64,000 bases of DNA. Origin: Puffinus mauretanicus (Eukaryota > Chordata > Aves > Procellariiformes > Procellariidae). The position numbers and the translations under genes were made by a program. Position 1 is the first letter of the stretch. Each line of letters begins with the position of its first letter. Positions 30,666 to 42,529 of this stretch are shown here, piece after piece. A model generated the notes under the pieces. It searched no databases. It saw nothing but the letters and a program-made list of their open reading frames with translations, and was not told the DNA's origin. The stretch covers positions 1,302,001 to 1,366,000 of the forward strand of contig JAJKFH010003173.1 of assembly GCA_023333565.1 (NCBI GenBank), in the 5' to 3' direction.

Positions 30666-33600
30666 GTAAATCATAGATAATGCACAGGGATGGTCCTTGC
30701 CCTGCCTGCCCGTGTCCAGGGGCTGAGGCTGGCAGGGATGGGGGCAAGGCACAGCTGCCCGCGCTCACCCAGTGGAGGGGACTTCACCTTTCCCAGTACT
30801 AAGGTCACACAAATAGTTTAGGAAAAGAGAAAAGAAAGCAGGATATGTGGTAATTAAGCCAGTACCACAGTTAAAATGAATTATTAACATTGCTGTGGAG
30901 GTAGAGAGGCTTTGCCTTATCGGAAGCAATAAAAGAATTATTAGAACAACCTTTGAGCACACAGAACACTTCCCAAACCCAGGCCACAATTTTGCCCCCA
31001 CCCTTTGGTGTCTCTCCAGAGCTGAGGTCTCCCCACGGCAGCTGCAGTTCCCCCCAGCGCTTGGTCTGCCTGTCCACATCACCCCGCCGCGGGTACCAGC
31101 TTTACCCCCATGGCAGCACGTGGGGTCCTGCAGTGACACTGCTGCTGGGCTGGGCTTCACTAGCTGTCACCCAGGCGAGGACAGCTGGGGTGACCAGGCT
31201 GTTGGAGACCCCTCTTGCCCCAGGATGAGGTTTTGCTGCAGGGCAAGGGCAAGGACCACCAGCTCAGCTCTGGTCCTCACCTCACCCTTGCAAACCCCCC
31301 TCTGCCTCGCAGAAGTGGCATCAGCTCTGCTTCTCCTTTGGGCATGGATGCAAATCTGCAGAGGCATCTCTGAGCGCCGAAGGAAGGAGCTGCACCCCAA
31401 ACCATCAGCTCCCCCCTCAGCATCACTTGGCAGGGTCTCACCGGAGAGGGGCTTTGTCAGGGGTTTCAGACTGAACATTTCAGCCACATTTGCAGCATGG
31501 AGAAATGACACTGAGTAGTCGAAGGGGTTTCCTACCATCAGTTTTGTGTATCACATTTTATTGCTAGTACAAGGGCAATTCTATTGCTTTGCTACTGATG
31601 TGGTAATAAACGTCCTTAGATAGATTAATTCTGCTGAAACCTAATCAATATTAGGAAGTTTATTGCACAAAACATCAACAATTACTGTAATATAAGTAAT
31701 CACATCATGATAAAGAAAGCAAAACTGCTTAACAGAGATTTATCTTCATCCAGGGAGATTCCAAAGCGCTTCAATGATTGACTTACACAAAACACAATCT
31801 GCCTTCAAAGCATGGCTGCACACAAGGAAGGGAAGAGCGGGCCCTTTGGACCCTGCCAGCACACCACCGGGTCGGAACAAAACCGTTTCTATCAACTCTC
31901 CCGTGAGCACTCTGAACCACATGCCACTTCTCACACGGTGAGTGTTATCCTGCAAAGCTGGAGATACGCAGCGTGCTGGGAGCAGCCCAGGGCATTCTCA
32001 GAAATGCCACAGGTAGATTTTTTTTCAATCGCTTTTATTTGAAGGAAAATCAGACCAAAGTCCGTTGCAATAACACAACTGTTGCTGTGCCTACATAGTT
32101 TTGAAATAACTCTCAACACGTCTACGCTTCTCTCAATTAAGTTTATTTGGTTAGTGCAAAAGAGGAATTGTGTGTGTGTCACGAACAAACTGCCCTTAGT
32201 TACATCTTCAGATCCTGTGAGGCAATGAGCGCAGCCATTATCACGGAACAAACCGTAATTACTCACGATGAACATGCCTCAAACATGCCTGGGTTTTGGT
32301 TGTACCTGGGCAGAGCTCTGGGTTTGGTGATGGACGATGGTGCCTCTCCTGTGGCACACAACCCACCAGCTGCCAAATTTTAAGTATACAAAAGTTAAAA
32401 TGCAGCAAGATTAACTTTAGAGAGAAATTAATCACCACAAAATGACAACTTATTGAGAGAACTTAAAGATATTTTCAGGTAAAAACCCAGCGTCTTAGTG
32501 GTACACCAACTTGATTTCTCAACTTTGATGATGTAGCTGCTTGGCCACTCAGCTCAGCCAGGCTGTGCTGCAGCGAGCCGATACCATCGCGCTAATGGGA
32601 GAAATGATAACTGCGACTGCCTGCCCGGGAATTACAGCAGGAACGCGTGCGAGTGTTTGTCCCTGTGGAGCTGGGCTGCTTTGTGCTGCTCGGGTAACGC
32701 ACAAGCCTGGGGGACCACCAGTGCCCTGAGCTTCCCAGTACCAGTTCCTGTCGACTTCCAGCCCTCGCAGGGGGACTGTCACACTGGAGGAGAAAATTGC
32801 AGTGAGAGTCACAGGATGACTCTGTGGGATGAACCCTACGAGCAGGGACTGGCAGTGCAAGAAAATGAACGGACAAACAAGCCAACCCTTAAGCAGGAGC
32901 CTAAACATTCATTTTATAGAACTGCGAAGGGTTACTAGAGCTTTGCTGGTGATGATGGTGATGTCCTTGTGGAAGAGGCACCTGAGCATGCTCTGCAAGG
33001 CAAAGCAGGTATTACAGGGAAGAGAAAGACCAGACTAAAAAAAAAAAAAGTATTTGTTGGTGCACTAGTACCAGCCTGGCATTATCACTTGCTTCGTTCT
33101 CATTGCAGGGATTGTTTTATAACAAACTTTGAAGCAGAAACCATCTTTTTGTCCTGTACTCATAAAGAGTATGGGATCAAAAGACAGGCGTGAGCTAGAT
33201 GAAGCACTCGGGTTCATTCAAACCACAGAAGTTTGAGGAAACACACACAAAGTTCTTACTTCATGTGAAGTTCTGCCTGGAAGCGGTTCACAGCAAATAG
33301 CATTTTACTACTATTGTTTAGAAACAGTTGCTTTGTGTTAAAACTTTGCAAGTTGTCTGTAGAGCAGGGGAATTCCTCTCAAACTCTTGCAATTTCTGCT
33401 CCTGGCCTCTTCACTTTTTTTTTTCCCCCTTCCATGATGTCACCCGCATCGTTAGGTGGCTAAAAATGACCATTTTTGGGTTCCATACTCAGTACGTTGG
33501 TGGCACCTCTACTATTCCTCCAATTTGCTCAGCAATGTGCATCTGGACTTAAGAAAGTTTTTAGTGCATCCATTTTTAGACTCTGGACATCAATATATTA

Positions 33601-36600
33601 AAAAAGGAATTAAACATCAAGAGTCGAGCAAAGACCAACTGAACTGCAAGCTGCAAAAAACCACTTTATTAGACTAAATCCAAACTGGAGGCAGAGCAGG
33701 GGAAAATTTCCAGCAACAGAAGCATCACAATCTAAGGTAGGTGATCTTCAGTTTGCCCTTAAAATATGATTCTTTGGAGTACAATGTTATTGCACAGCAA
33801 TTATATGAGCCACTTCGATGTATTTCACCTACAGTATGTAAGAGATCAGAAATTTAAAGTCATTTTTTCTATAGCAATAAATGTATTATAACTCATTTAT
33901 GCTGATTTTTTCTTTTTAAAGCTAGTGTGGTTTTTTTTTCCTTTTTAAAGCTATAAATTAGATTGCTGACTTTTTTGCAAAGAACACACACAAAAATGAT
34001 GTGGTCAAGGTGAGTTCTTATGCAGACCCATACAGAGAGACTCTGCCCAGTTATGTAGCAGCAGCTAGCTCACTTCGGATGATGGCGGGACTGGTTTAAT
34101 CAGACAGGTGCAGAAAATTGATCATATAAACATTTTCACAATGCAAAACTAAAACGAAGAGAAGGGGGAAAAAACCCAACCAACCATACATGGTTTACTT
34201 AGTAAAGCCTGCGTTTCTGGGATTTATCATTCTAGCTCTTCCTTTTCACTTTCTGATTTTTTTTTTTTAATGCCTGTTTGCTGGTTAAAAAACCAAAACA
34301 TCTCCTCGCCTAAAGCTTGAGATTAAATGAGATTAAAATTTAGCTGCAGCTCTGTCCTGCAGATAGGAAACGGAGTTCAGGCTCCTACAGCAGTGCTCAC
34401 TCCGTACAGGAATTTTCACATAGACCCCCCAGACAGCTCAGGGAAAGCAGCTCAATAGCCCAACAACGCTGCAAGAGCAGACACGCGTAAGAAAGCCCTG
34501 GCTGAGTGTGCTTTATTTTAGTTCCATCTAATCCATAAATCGTTTGCAACACGGGCCAGCTACCTGCTCACAGAGCTTCCCGCGCACCAGCCGCCACCTC
34601 GTACCTGCAAATCACGTCATTCCACGCCAGCGGATGCTGTGAGTGACCCCGGGAAGGCGGTTTTACTGCTGCAGGCTGGATGAGCGTGGCTAGGGCTCAG
34701 CTGAAGTTACCCAAGGTAACGGGACTAGTTTTTCTCCTGGAAAAAGTGAGATCTCCTCATTAGCAGCTTGAAAGCCCTTCGTGGTGGTCGTGGCAGGCGC
34801 AGTTCTTGCTCTCCGAGGCTCTTTGCTAATACGCTGCTTGGTACTGCAGGGTGGGAAAAGGAGGAGTGAATAAGGGGGTTGTGAAGTCGTTGTAAGCGAT
34901 CTTAAAAGATTGCAGCTGGGTGATGGTGTCAGCCTGGCACCCGCCTCCTAACGAGGCAAGGAGCTTGTAGACACTTCACATCTCTGTTGTTAATGGACTG
35001 ATGCTGGGGACAATTTAGCAGTTATTGCCAGCCCAGAATACATCTACTTAGGGAAAAAGCCTCATTCGGATGCTAACCTGAACATCACGATCACATCAGC
35101 TGGGCCAGCACATGACAGAATTGTGGCCTCAAGCTGGCAAACTGGCAACTGCTTTATTATTTTCAGCATGCCAGGACTTCTCCCCATGTCCCTAGCGCAA
35201 AAATGAGGAAAAGAGGGAATGCAATGGCTCAGCTGTAGTGGTGTACATCAGAAAAGATTAAATGAGCATAGGGATAATATTTTTCCTGATTTCTGGATGT
35301 AAGTAAGGACTTTCAGCTCTTCCAGGGCATTTTTGTTAACTCCTCTTTGCTTCAAGTCAACCAGACTGGTGGGCATTATGGCACTGAATAAAAATCACCA
35401 TTTTTCAAGTCACCTGTCCAGTCTCTGTCCAGCTGCAATGAGGAAGCTACCGAGGCTCCGTTGAAGCCACCGCCCAGTGTCAAGCTACACAGGGCTGGGG
35501 TGACTCGAACGTCCTTCTTGCTGTTTGCTGAGGACAAAGAAAGCTATTTTGCGCAGGCAGATGTGGTCAGCCAGCCGTGCACAGGTACACACACATCTCC
35601 ACAGCAGAGCTGCCTCCACTGCCTCGTAGACGGGGGGAAAAAATGCAGGGGAACCTGCCCGAAGAGGATGCTGTGCCAGCTGCACCACCGCAGCGCTTCA
35701 GCCTCCTCTGAAAAGGGAAGAGCGCGTTTCTGCAGTCCCACCCCGCGCTTCCTATCACAGAGCAACAGCGAAGGGGAGAGCTGGAGGGGAGCTGAGTTTG
35801 CAAACCGGGCGTTTGCAGCTGGGGGAGATGCACATGGACCCCCACACAGGGCGTGCAAAGCACAGCAAGCGACGGGTGCGTGGGCTGAGCCCACTCCCAC
35901 TCCTCTGCAGCATGAAGGGGTGGAGAGCGGGCAAGCAGTGGGCTCCCGCGGGCATCCAGCCCAGGACGCTGCCGCCAGCAGTGGCTGGCAGGACTCAGCT
36001 CGGCAGCGTGGCAGGCAGGAGTAAGGCTCACTACGGCATTGAGCTTCTGTCGTTTCCTTGTTCATATTTCCCGAATGCTTTGAAGTGATTCCGATGTGCT
36101 AACAAGTATGAAATGAACCACATGATTTGCACCTACCAAGGTTCTAACTGCAGCAGGGGTTATGCAAATCTCAAATAAATAATTTTAGTAGAGACTCTTT
36201 AGGATAAAACACTGCAGTAATCAATTTTTAACTCAAGGAAGTAATTCCGATCTGAAACAGAGACACCCAAACACTTTCTGTTCAGATCTGAGAATGGATA
36301 ACAACAATCTGTACATAAATTACAGGGAAGAAAAATAAAAAAGGAAGAAAGATAATTGAGGTGTGGCAGGAGGCGTTTGAGGATGTTGGCATTCCTGAGA
36401 ACTGCAGCATTTCCTATTGTTTCTTGAACTGAAAAAAAAAAAGAAGAAAAGCAGAGAAATGACTCGATGCCACAGGTCGGCCGGCAGGCGGCTGGCCGGG
36501 CAGGCCGAAGCAAAGTGCCACGTCTCCTGGCTGCTGCTGCCCGGTGCCGGGTTTGGCAACCACCGAAGCAATCCTTGATTGCCTCTGTGCCTGCACGCAC

Positions 36601-36978
36601 TCGTGCAGGCTGCAGCACAGCCCAGGTGGGGGCTGCTGCTTGGTCGCTGCGGTGCCATGGCTCCGCTGCAGCACCGCAACAGGTCCCCCGCCAGCCCGAC
36701 AGAGCCCTGGCTTTCAGCTGCCGGTGACCTGTCACTACCAGCAATGCCTTTAGTACCCACACAACAGAGGATTTAGTGGAGGAGAGTGAGAGCTCCAGAG
36801 CACTATTAGCACTTTTTTTTTTTCTTTTTAAAATTCCCTTATCTTTGGGCTGGCCACGTCATGGGCCGGGGGCCACCAGGGACGTGGGTGCTCTGCTCCG
36901 AACGGCCATCAGAGCAATCTGGGTGGTTTACTTTGCAAGATCCCAGCCACAACCTCTCTCTTCTCTTTGACACCACAG
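30666..36978. other. Sequence between the orphan CpG island and the Ig-receptor gene
   Basis: No recognisable coding gene or named repeat was found. If the island is the promoter of the receptor gene, this would be its first intron. Confidence 0.4.
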
Positions 36979-37049
36979 CCATCAGCAAAATCCCGTATCC
37001 AAAGAGAGATTTTTGAAGTTTGCCGAGCGAACGTTCGTGAAGGCTGGAC
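36979..37049 (+). other. 5' UTR part of the first coding exon of the pIgR-like gene
   Basis: A pyrimidine-rich tract ending CACCACAG at 36978 looks like a true acceptor, so the start codon would lie in exon 2, as in PIGR. The context around the ATG (GGACATGG) is a fair Kozak match. Confidence 0.55.
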
Positions 37050-40000
37050 ATGGCGGTTCTCTTTCTCTTAGCAGCTTTGCTGCAAGGTGAGTCGCCAAGA
37101 AACCAGCTCTCCAGCCACTTACACTGACGAGAACAGGGAAAGCTGGAACCAGGGACACAGGTACATCCCTGACTAAATCCTCACTTGGACACTAGACACC
37201 TCCACCTGCAAAATGAAACTGGTGAAACCTCCCTGCCCACTATGCAGAGAGCTAGCAAAGGCAAGGCAAGAGCTGGGAAGGAGAATCCCAGCTCTCCGTT
37301 GCTCGGCACTGCAGACAGCCACTTGCGCCTCTGCAACGCTGCTGCAGGGAGAAGAAAGTTGCCAGATCAGGCAGGGTTTGCAAATGCCAAAGGTTGTTTT
37401 TAGATGTTTGCTGTTAACTACTGCCCTTGACATTTACCTCCAGGCAGGACTGTCAGGGCTGATGGGGGTTTGGGGCGTCTGTAAGGGGCATCGAGGGTTT
37501 CCCCATTTATGCTGTGGCAATGGGGCAGTGGCTCTGCGCCGTCAGTTATCCTCAAGTGGATAATGTGGCACTCAAGGAAGGTAACACACCACATCAAAAT
37601 AAACACCGAACTTTCTGAGCCAGATGTCCCACTGCTGCCCTTGACTTGAAGAAGCCATGCTGGTTTTTGCCAGGCAAGGATCTGGCTGTCTCTAACCAAT
37701 TATTTCTCTTTCTTTCTTCCCCACGAAGAGCCAGTCTCAAGTACCTTGTACGGACCCAGGTTTCTGACAGGTGAGGTTGGAGGATCCGTCACCCATCAGT
37801 GCTTCTACTCCATCATGACTGCCAACAAGCACGACCGAAAATATTGGTGCAGAATAGCAGGAAGCGGAGTTTGCTACACCATCATTTCTACAACCGGCTA
37901 CACCTCGAAAGACCACGTGGGGCGAGTGTCTCTCGAGGACATCCCCCAGAACGGCACCTTCACGGTGACGATGACAGAGCTGAAGAAGAGCGACACGGGG
38001 ACCTACCGATGTGGCATCGGCATCACCAACAGAGGCCTGTATGTCAGCCTGAACCTGACGGTTTTGGCAGGTAGGATGCTGGCCGGGGAGAGGGGAGGCT
38101 CCGCTGCGCCGGCAGCCCGGCTCCCGTGGAGCGGTTTGGGGCTGGATGCTGGAGCATCCATGCGCAGCAGGCGTACCAACTTTTTCTACCCTGAGGTATT
38201 AACCAGATATTTACAACAATGGGGTATAAAAGTACCCAGATTTGGACAAATCAGCTATTCATAAACGTAAAAGGAAACTCTCTCCTGCCTGGCTGGGGAC
38301 TGCGTGCCTGATGGTGCCTGCCGTGCTCTCTCCCTACAGATGCCAGTGCGTTGGGACCGACCGAGCTCATCCGGGGGGAGCTCCGCGGCTCTGTCACGGT
38401 CCTGTGCCCACCCGGGGACACCCAAGGCGGTGAGAAGAGGTTCTGGTGCAAACTGGGGAGAACCGGCTGCACTCTCATCGCCGACACCAATGGCTACGTA
38501 GGAAAGAGTTACCAAGGACGAATCTTTATCACCCCTCAGGAGAGCTCTGGAGCTTTCAAAATCTTGATAAATGACTTAAAAACGGAAGACTCGGGGCTGT
38601 ACAGGTGCGGGACGGGAAGTCTTAGCAGTTGGGACAGCCCGCGGGTGGTGGCTCTGCAGGTGACCGCAGGTAGGACAGGGTGCTTGGGGCTGCACGTGCT
38701 GCATGGGTTTCTTGCAGCCCTGGATGTGTAGCATGAAATGCTAACGTGGTCCTCTCCAACCTGCAGCCTCCACCCTTCCCAAGAGACCAAAATTTCTGAG
38801 TGGCACGGTTGGAGGCTCGCTGTCCTTGAAGTGCCACTATGATCCCGAGAGGAACTATGAGAAGAAATATTTGTGCAGGTGGAAAGAAGCCAGCTGCTCA
38901 CTGCTCGTGGATGTGGACGGCTTTGTGCACGAGTCCTACAAAGGGCGAATACAAATAGCCAGCAGCGACCGGGAAAATGGGACTTACACGGTGGTGATGA
39001 GCCACCTGAGAGAGGAGGATGCAGGATGGTACTGGTGTGGGGCTAAAAACGGGCACACAGAGCACACCTCCTCTGTGAAGCTGCGCATCCAGAAGGGTAG
39101 GTGGTGGGATGGCTTGGAACACGATAAATCCCTTTTCTTTTTTTAAATCACTCTTTGCCCTACCCCTTTATGAGCATGAGGGGAATAGACTCCCCTTGGT
39201 ACTATGCATAAATATAACATTATGAGAAACATCAGCTGTACATTTTGCCTTACAGTTATTGGCAAGTAACTGAGGTGATGGTAAAGGTTTTCAGAGGCAG
39301 GGACGTAAGCTGAGCTTTCAAAGGAAATTTAGTTTGTTTGAATTATGTTATTGATTATTTATGATGCAAACCCCTAGCGTATGACATCCTGATCCTAGCA
39401 AGTGCAGCGCAGAGATGTGTGCTTTGCTCTGAAGATAAGCTGAAGGTTATCTTGCAGTTTCAGAAACTGCGACATGCAAATACACAGATCCCTGTAGCTG
39501 TTCTGGCAAAGACAGAAATAGTGGAGTTAAAGTACGAATGTTTGCCAAGTATTAATGGGTTTTCATGAGTACTCCCAAGCTGTTTTCTATAAGACGCAAA
39601 TAAAAATAGAAATGCTTGTGTTTGGTCATACCGTGCTGCATATTTTTTTATGTCAAGATGCAAGGTGAAATGTGTAAATCTTTGGTAAATCTAACACACT
39701 GTCTCTGCAAAAAGATGGATATTCAAGCCTGAAAATGATTTTCTCCGTAGAAACCTGTTCTTCACAAGTCCCAGAAACATCCACACTTGTGACACCCACT
39801 TTATCATCAAGTCCAGCCGCCTACAGCACACCCACGCAGAGGAGCATCACGGGCCTGACGTACGCGATGGGCACCGTCACCGAGAGCACCAGCACCCTGC
39901 CACCCGCTGCCCCCCCCAGCACCTCTGTAACCTCCCCAGGCGAAATCTATCGTGAGAGGTAAGTTCAGGGCCATGTTTCTCATTGGCACCAAGTTGGTGG

Positions 40001-42259
40001 TTTATGACCTGTCTGCCCCTTTTCCCGGGGCCCTATGTAGGTTGTGCGCAGGTTGCAAGTTGAAAACTCCAATAGGGGACATTAGTAATTAGAAAAACAG
40101 AAGGCAAGGTTATCTCATGTCCATCTGTGGCATGTACCTTTGAACTCGTCTCTCAATCTTCTGGTGCTGGGCGCTCCTGTAGGTCAGATGCCAGAGTCAA
40201 TAGATGTGGTCCTGTCTGTTTTCCTTTGCTCAGTGTGGAGAAGGACATTAGGAAACATTCGGCTTGAGCAATAACGCTGGTGAATAAGCAGCTGCTACAT
40301 ACTTCACCGCACGCATTATCCAAGTCCTTATAGGCAGCCAGCAACCAGGGTAGTGTTTGGGTGCTCTGTGTTGCATAAGGAGCTATCTTTGGATAAGGTT
40401 AATCAGAAGGCTGCGAGCTATTTTGGCCAGTAATTATTCCATGGTACTTCTCTACAGCAAGCCCTGCAGCTCACCCCAGTGCAAGTGGTTTCCCTGGTGC
40501 ATTTACCTTCTGTGCTTCCTGTTACGCAGGATGGCTGCGAGCAGCTCTTACACCTTTCACCCCAGCTATGGCCACCATCCAGCACCGGGCAAAGGGGTTC
40601 GCATAGCTGATGCAGATGCGTGAGATGATGCAGTATCAGTCATACCTGAAGATAAACCACAAAGTCCACAAATCCAGTTCAATATCCCGAGCTGTCCCTC
40701 CACACACCTCGGAGCTCGCATCTGCCCCAGTGACCCCCAGCATGAGAAGCACCATCCTCTCCATCCCCAGCCTCCCTCACGCCGTATCTCCCTGCCCTCC
40801 AGCCAGAAAAAGAAGGGGAGAGCATGTTACCAATCACAAAATATGCTCTTGTATAAAAAGCCAGATTTTGCACTGCTCTTGGCAAAGCTCCGTCTGCCTG
40901 GGGAGCTCTGATAGCATTTATACCTTCTTTGCAAGGAGATGACACATAGACACCCTCCAACAGCATGAGGGTCTACAACAACGCACAAAGAGTCTGAACC
41001 TCGCTTGTGAATTTGTGTGATGAAAATAGCTCGTTTTCCTTTTGGAGGGACTAGTTCAGCTGGCAGCATAACCCCCACACGGTAGAGCAGAGGCAGCTAC
41101 AGAAATTACTTCCTCATAAGCCAAACTCCAGATCAACTGGTTTAATCTCTGCTTGACTCTGTTGACTGTTCTCCTTTGATTCAGAGTTTATAACTCTTTT
41201 ATACTCTTTGGTGTAAAAACAGCAGCCTGCATTAAGGTACTTAGCTGAATCAAAATCCAATTTAATTCTGATGTTCATCTCTCCAGCTCATCACACGAAT
41301 CACGTCTGCTCCCGGTTGTGCTACCAGCTCTCATTTTACTGATTTTCATCACTATCACTATTCTTGCCCTGACCAAAATAAAGCTTCAAAAGGAGATAGG
41401 TAAGTTGGCCAGGCAACACCTTTTGGGTTGAGGTTTTTGTTTTGCAATGGCTTTGCTTGTGATTTCCAAGAGCTGGAGTCTGAGCTACTGAAGATTTCCA
41501 CCTCTGGAGACACGCATCCATTTTGCAGCCAGCGCAGCCTGAAAGTGCAACTGTACTCGCAAGCAAGCAACGTCCTAGAGAAGTTGAAAGAAAAAGCAAA
41601 TGCAGGAAATGGAAATTCTGAATTCCTGCTGAAAGCCAGGTTGACTTTTTGTATATAGAAGATTTACGGCTCCGTGAGTGCTCGGAAATCCTGAAGTATA
41701 AAAGGCAGGGACCTGCGCGGCGCGAGCAGCTACGTGCCGGGCGGCTTCTCGGGGCCGAATCCAGCCCGCTCGGTGCAAAGCTGACGAAGGCTTGCCCCCA
41801 AAATCCTTACTAGTGACTGATTTTAAAAAATATGTGCATATATCTTATTCTGTAACATACTGTGTCCCTAGAGATAAATTTAGGGGCAAAACCTTCAGCG
41901 AGGACAGCAGTGAGTGGAAATACATTTTTCACAAGAGTGGAACTGGGAAACAACGGGCTTAATCCAGTGTCTGCTGTGACATGCTTGTATATTTAAATAG
42001 GCAGTAGAGGAGGTGTTCCTTCCGTTGCATGCATATTTTTTGTTTTTAAGGAGAAGAAATAAGCGCCATGGGAAACCTGGAAGCGGCGCCGATTCGGTCT
42101 GATCTGAACCCTGTAAAAGAGCAAACGGTGGAGGAAACCCTGAGCCCAGAAAAAGTGCAGGAATGCAGGACAGACTCTGGCAGACGTAGGTGGGTGTTTC
42201 TGGAACTGGCGCTGCCAGTGTCACCTCGCCTGGCAGAAGAGAATAAAACCAAATTTTAA
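37050..42259 (+). CDS. pIgR-like three-Ig-domain membrane receptor in the FCAMR position
   Basis: Coding exons are 37050-37086 (signal peptide MAVLFLLAALLQ), 37729-38070, 38340-38669, 38767-39096, 39751-39958, 41287-41399 and 42051-42259, giving 522 residues. Each of the three middle exons encodes one V-type Ig domain with phase-1 borders, as in PIGR. D1 (residues 13-126) has KHDRKYWCR and ends TYRCGIGITNRG, closely matching pIgR D1. D2 (127-236), with LRGSV and GRIFITPQ, resembles mammalian pIgR D3. D3 (237-346), with KKYLCRWKEASC and GWYWCG, resembles pIgR D4. A Ser/Thr/Pro-rich stalk (347-415) and a transmembrane helix (about 423-445) follow. There is no pIgR D5-like domain and no pIgR tail motif. 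Synteny (C1orf116 - this gene - PIGR) equals that of FCAMR. It is likely an Fc or polymeric-Ig receptor; the ligand is unknown. The last exon is the least certain part. Confidence 0.88.
41471..41658 (+). CDS. Alternative terminal coding exon of the pIgR-like gene
   Basis: After the transmembrane exon (donor at 41400), an acceptor GATTTCCAAG at 41470 opens a phase-compatible frame. It encodes a tail starting ELESELLKIS and ending ARLTFCI before TAG, for a total protein of 515 residues. The exon at 42051 is equally phase-compatible, and no donor in this exon joins it to 42051 without a stop. The two are therefore likely mutually exclusive tails, or one is spurious. Both could use the poly(A) signal at 42503. 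Confidence 0.4.
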
Positions 42260-42502
42260 GTAAAGGGTTTGCGGCTTAGTTTGTAGACACACTTCCACAG
42301 GATAGACACCGGGCTTGCAGTCCAGGATTTATGTTCTGATGCCAAACTATTGCCTTTATTCCTTACCAAGAGACATTGAGCCATAGATTTCAAAAGACTT
42401 GGATTAAATCCTATATGAGGTTTATAAATTTATTATAGGGTTGACTATAATTTTTGCTTACGCATAGTAAACATGTTATCTCTCTTCCTGCTTACTTGTT
42501 TC

Positions 42503-42508
42503 AATAAA
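42503..42508 (+). terminator. Poly(A) signal of the pIgR-like gene
   Basis: TTTCAATAAAGACTG lies about 245 bp past the 42259 stop and is the first good AATAAA after it. Another AATAAA at about 42242 lies inside the last coding exon and is unlikely to be used. Confidence 0.6.
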
Positions 42509-42529
42509 GACTGATTGCTTATGACCTCT

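Noticed and set aside
22656..36978. Possible extra Ig-receptor gene between C1orf116 and the pIgR-like gene
   Set aside because: A scan of the translated frames for the paired cysteines, YWC and DxGxYxC patterns found none on either strand.
40357..40623. 88-codon plus-strand frame inside the pIgR-like gene, considered as a stalk or transmembrane exon
   Set aside because: It lies in the intron between the stalk and membrane exons, which already join in phase. It has no acceptor/donor pair that keeps the frame.
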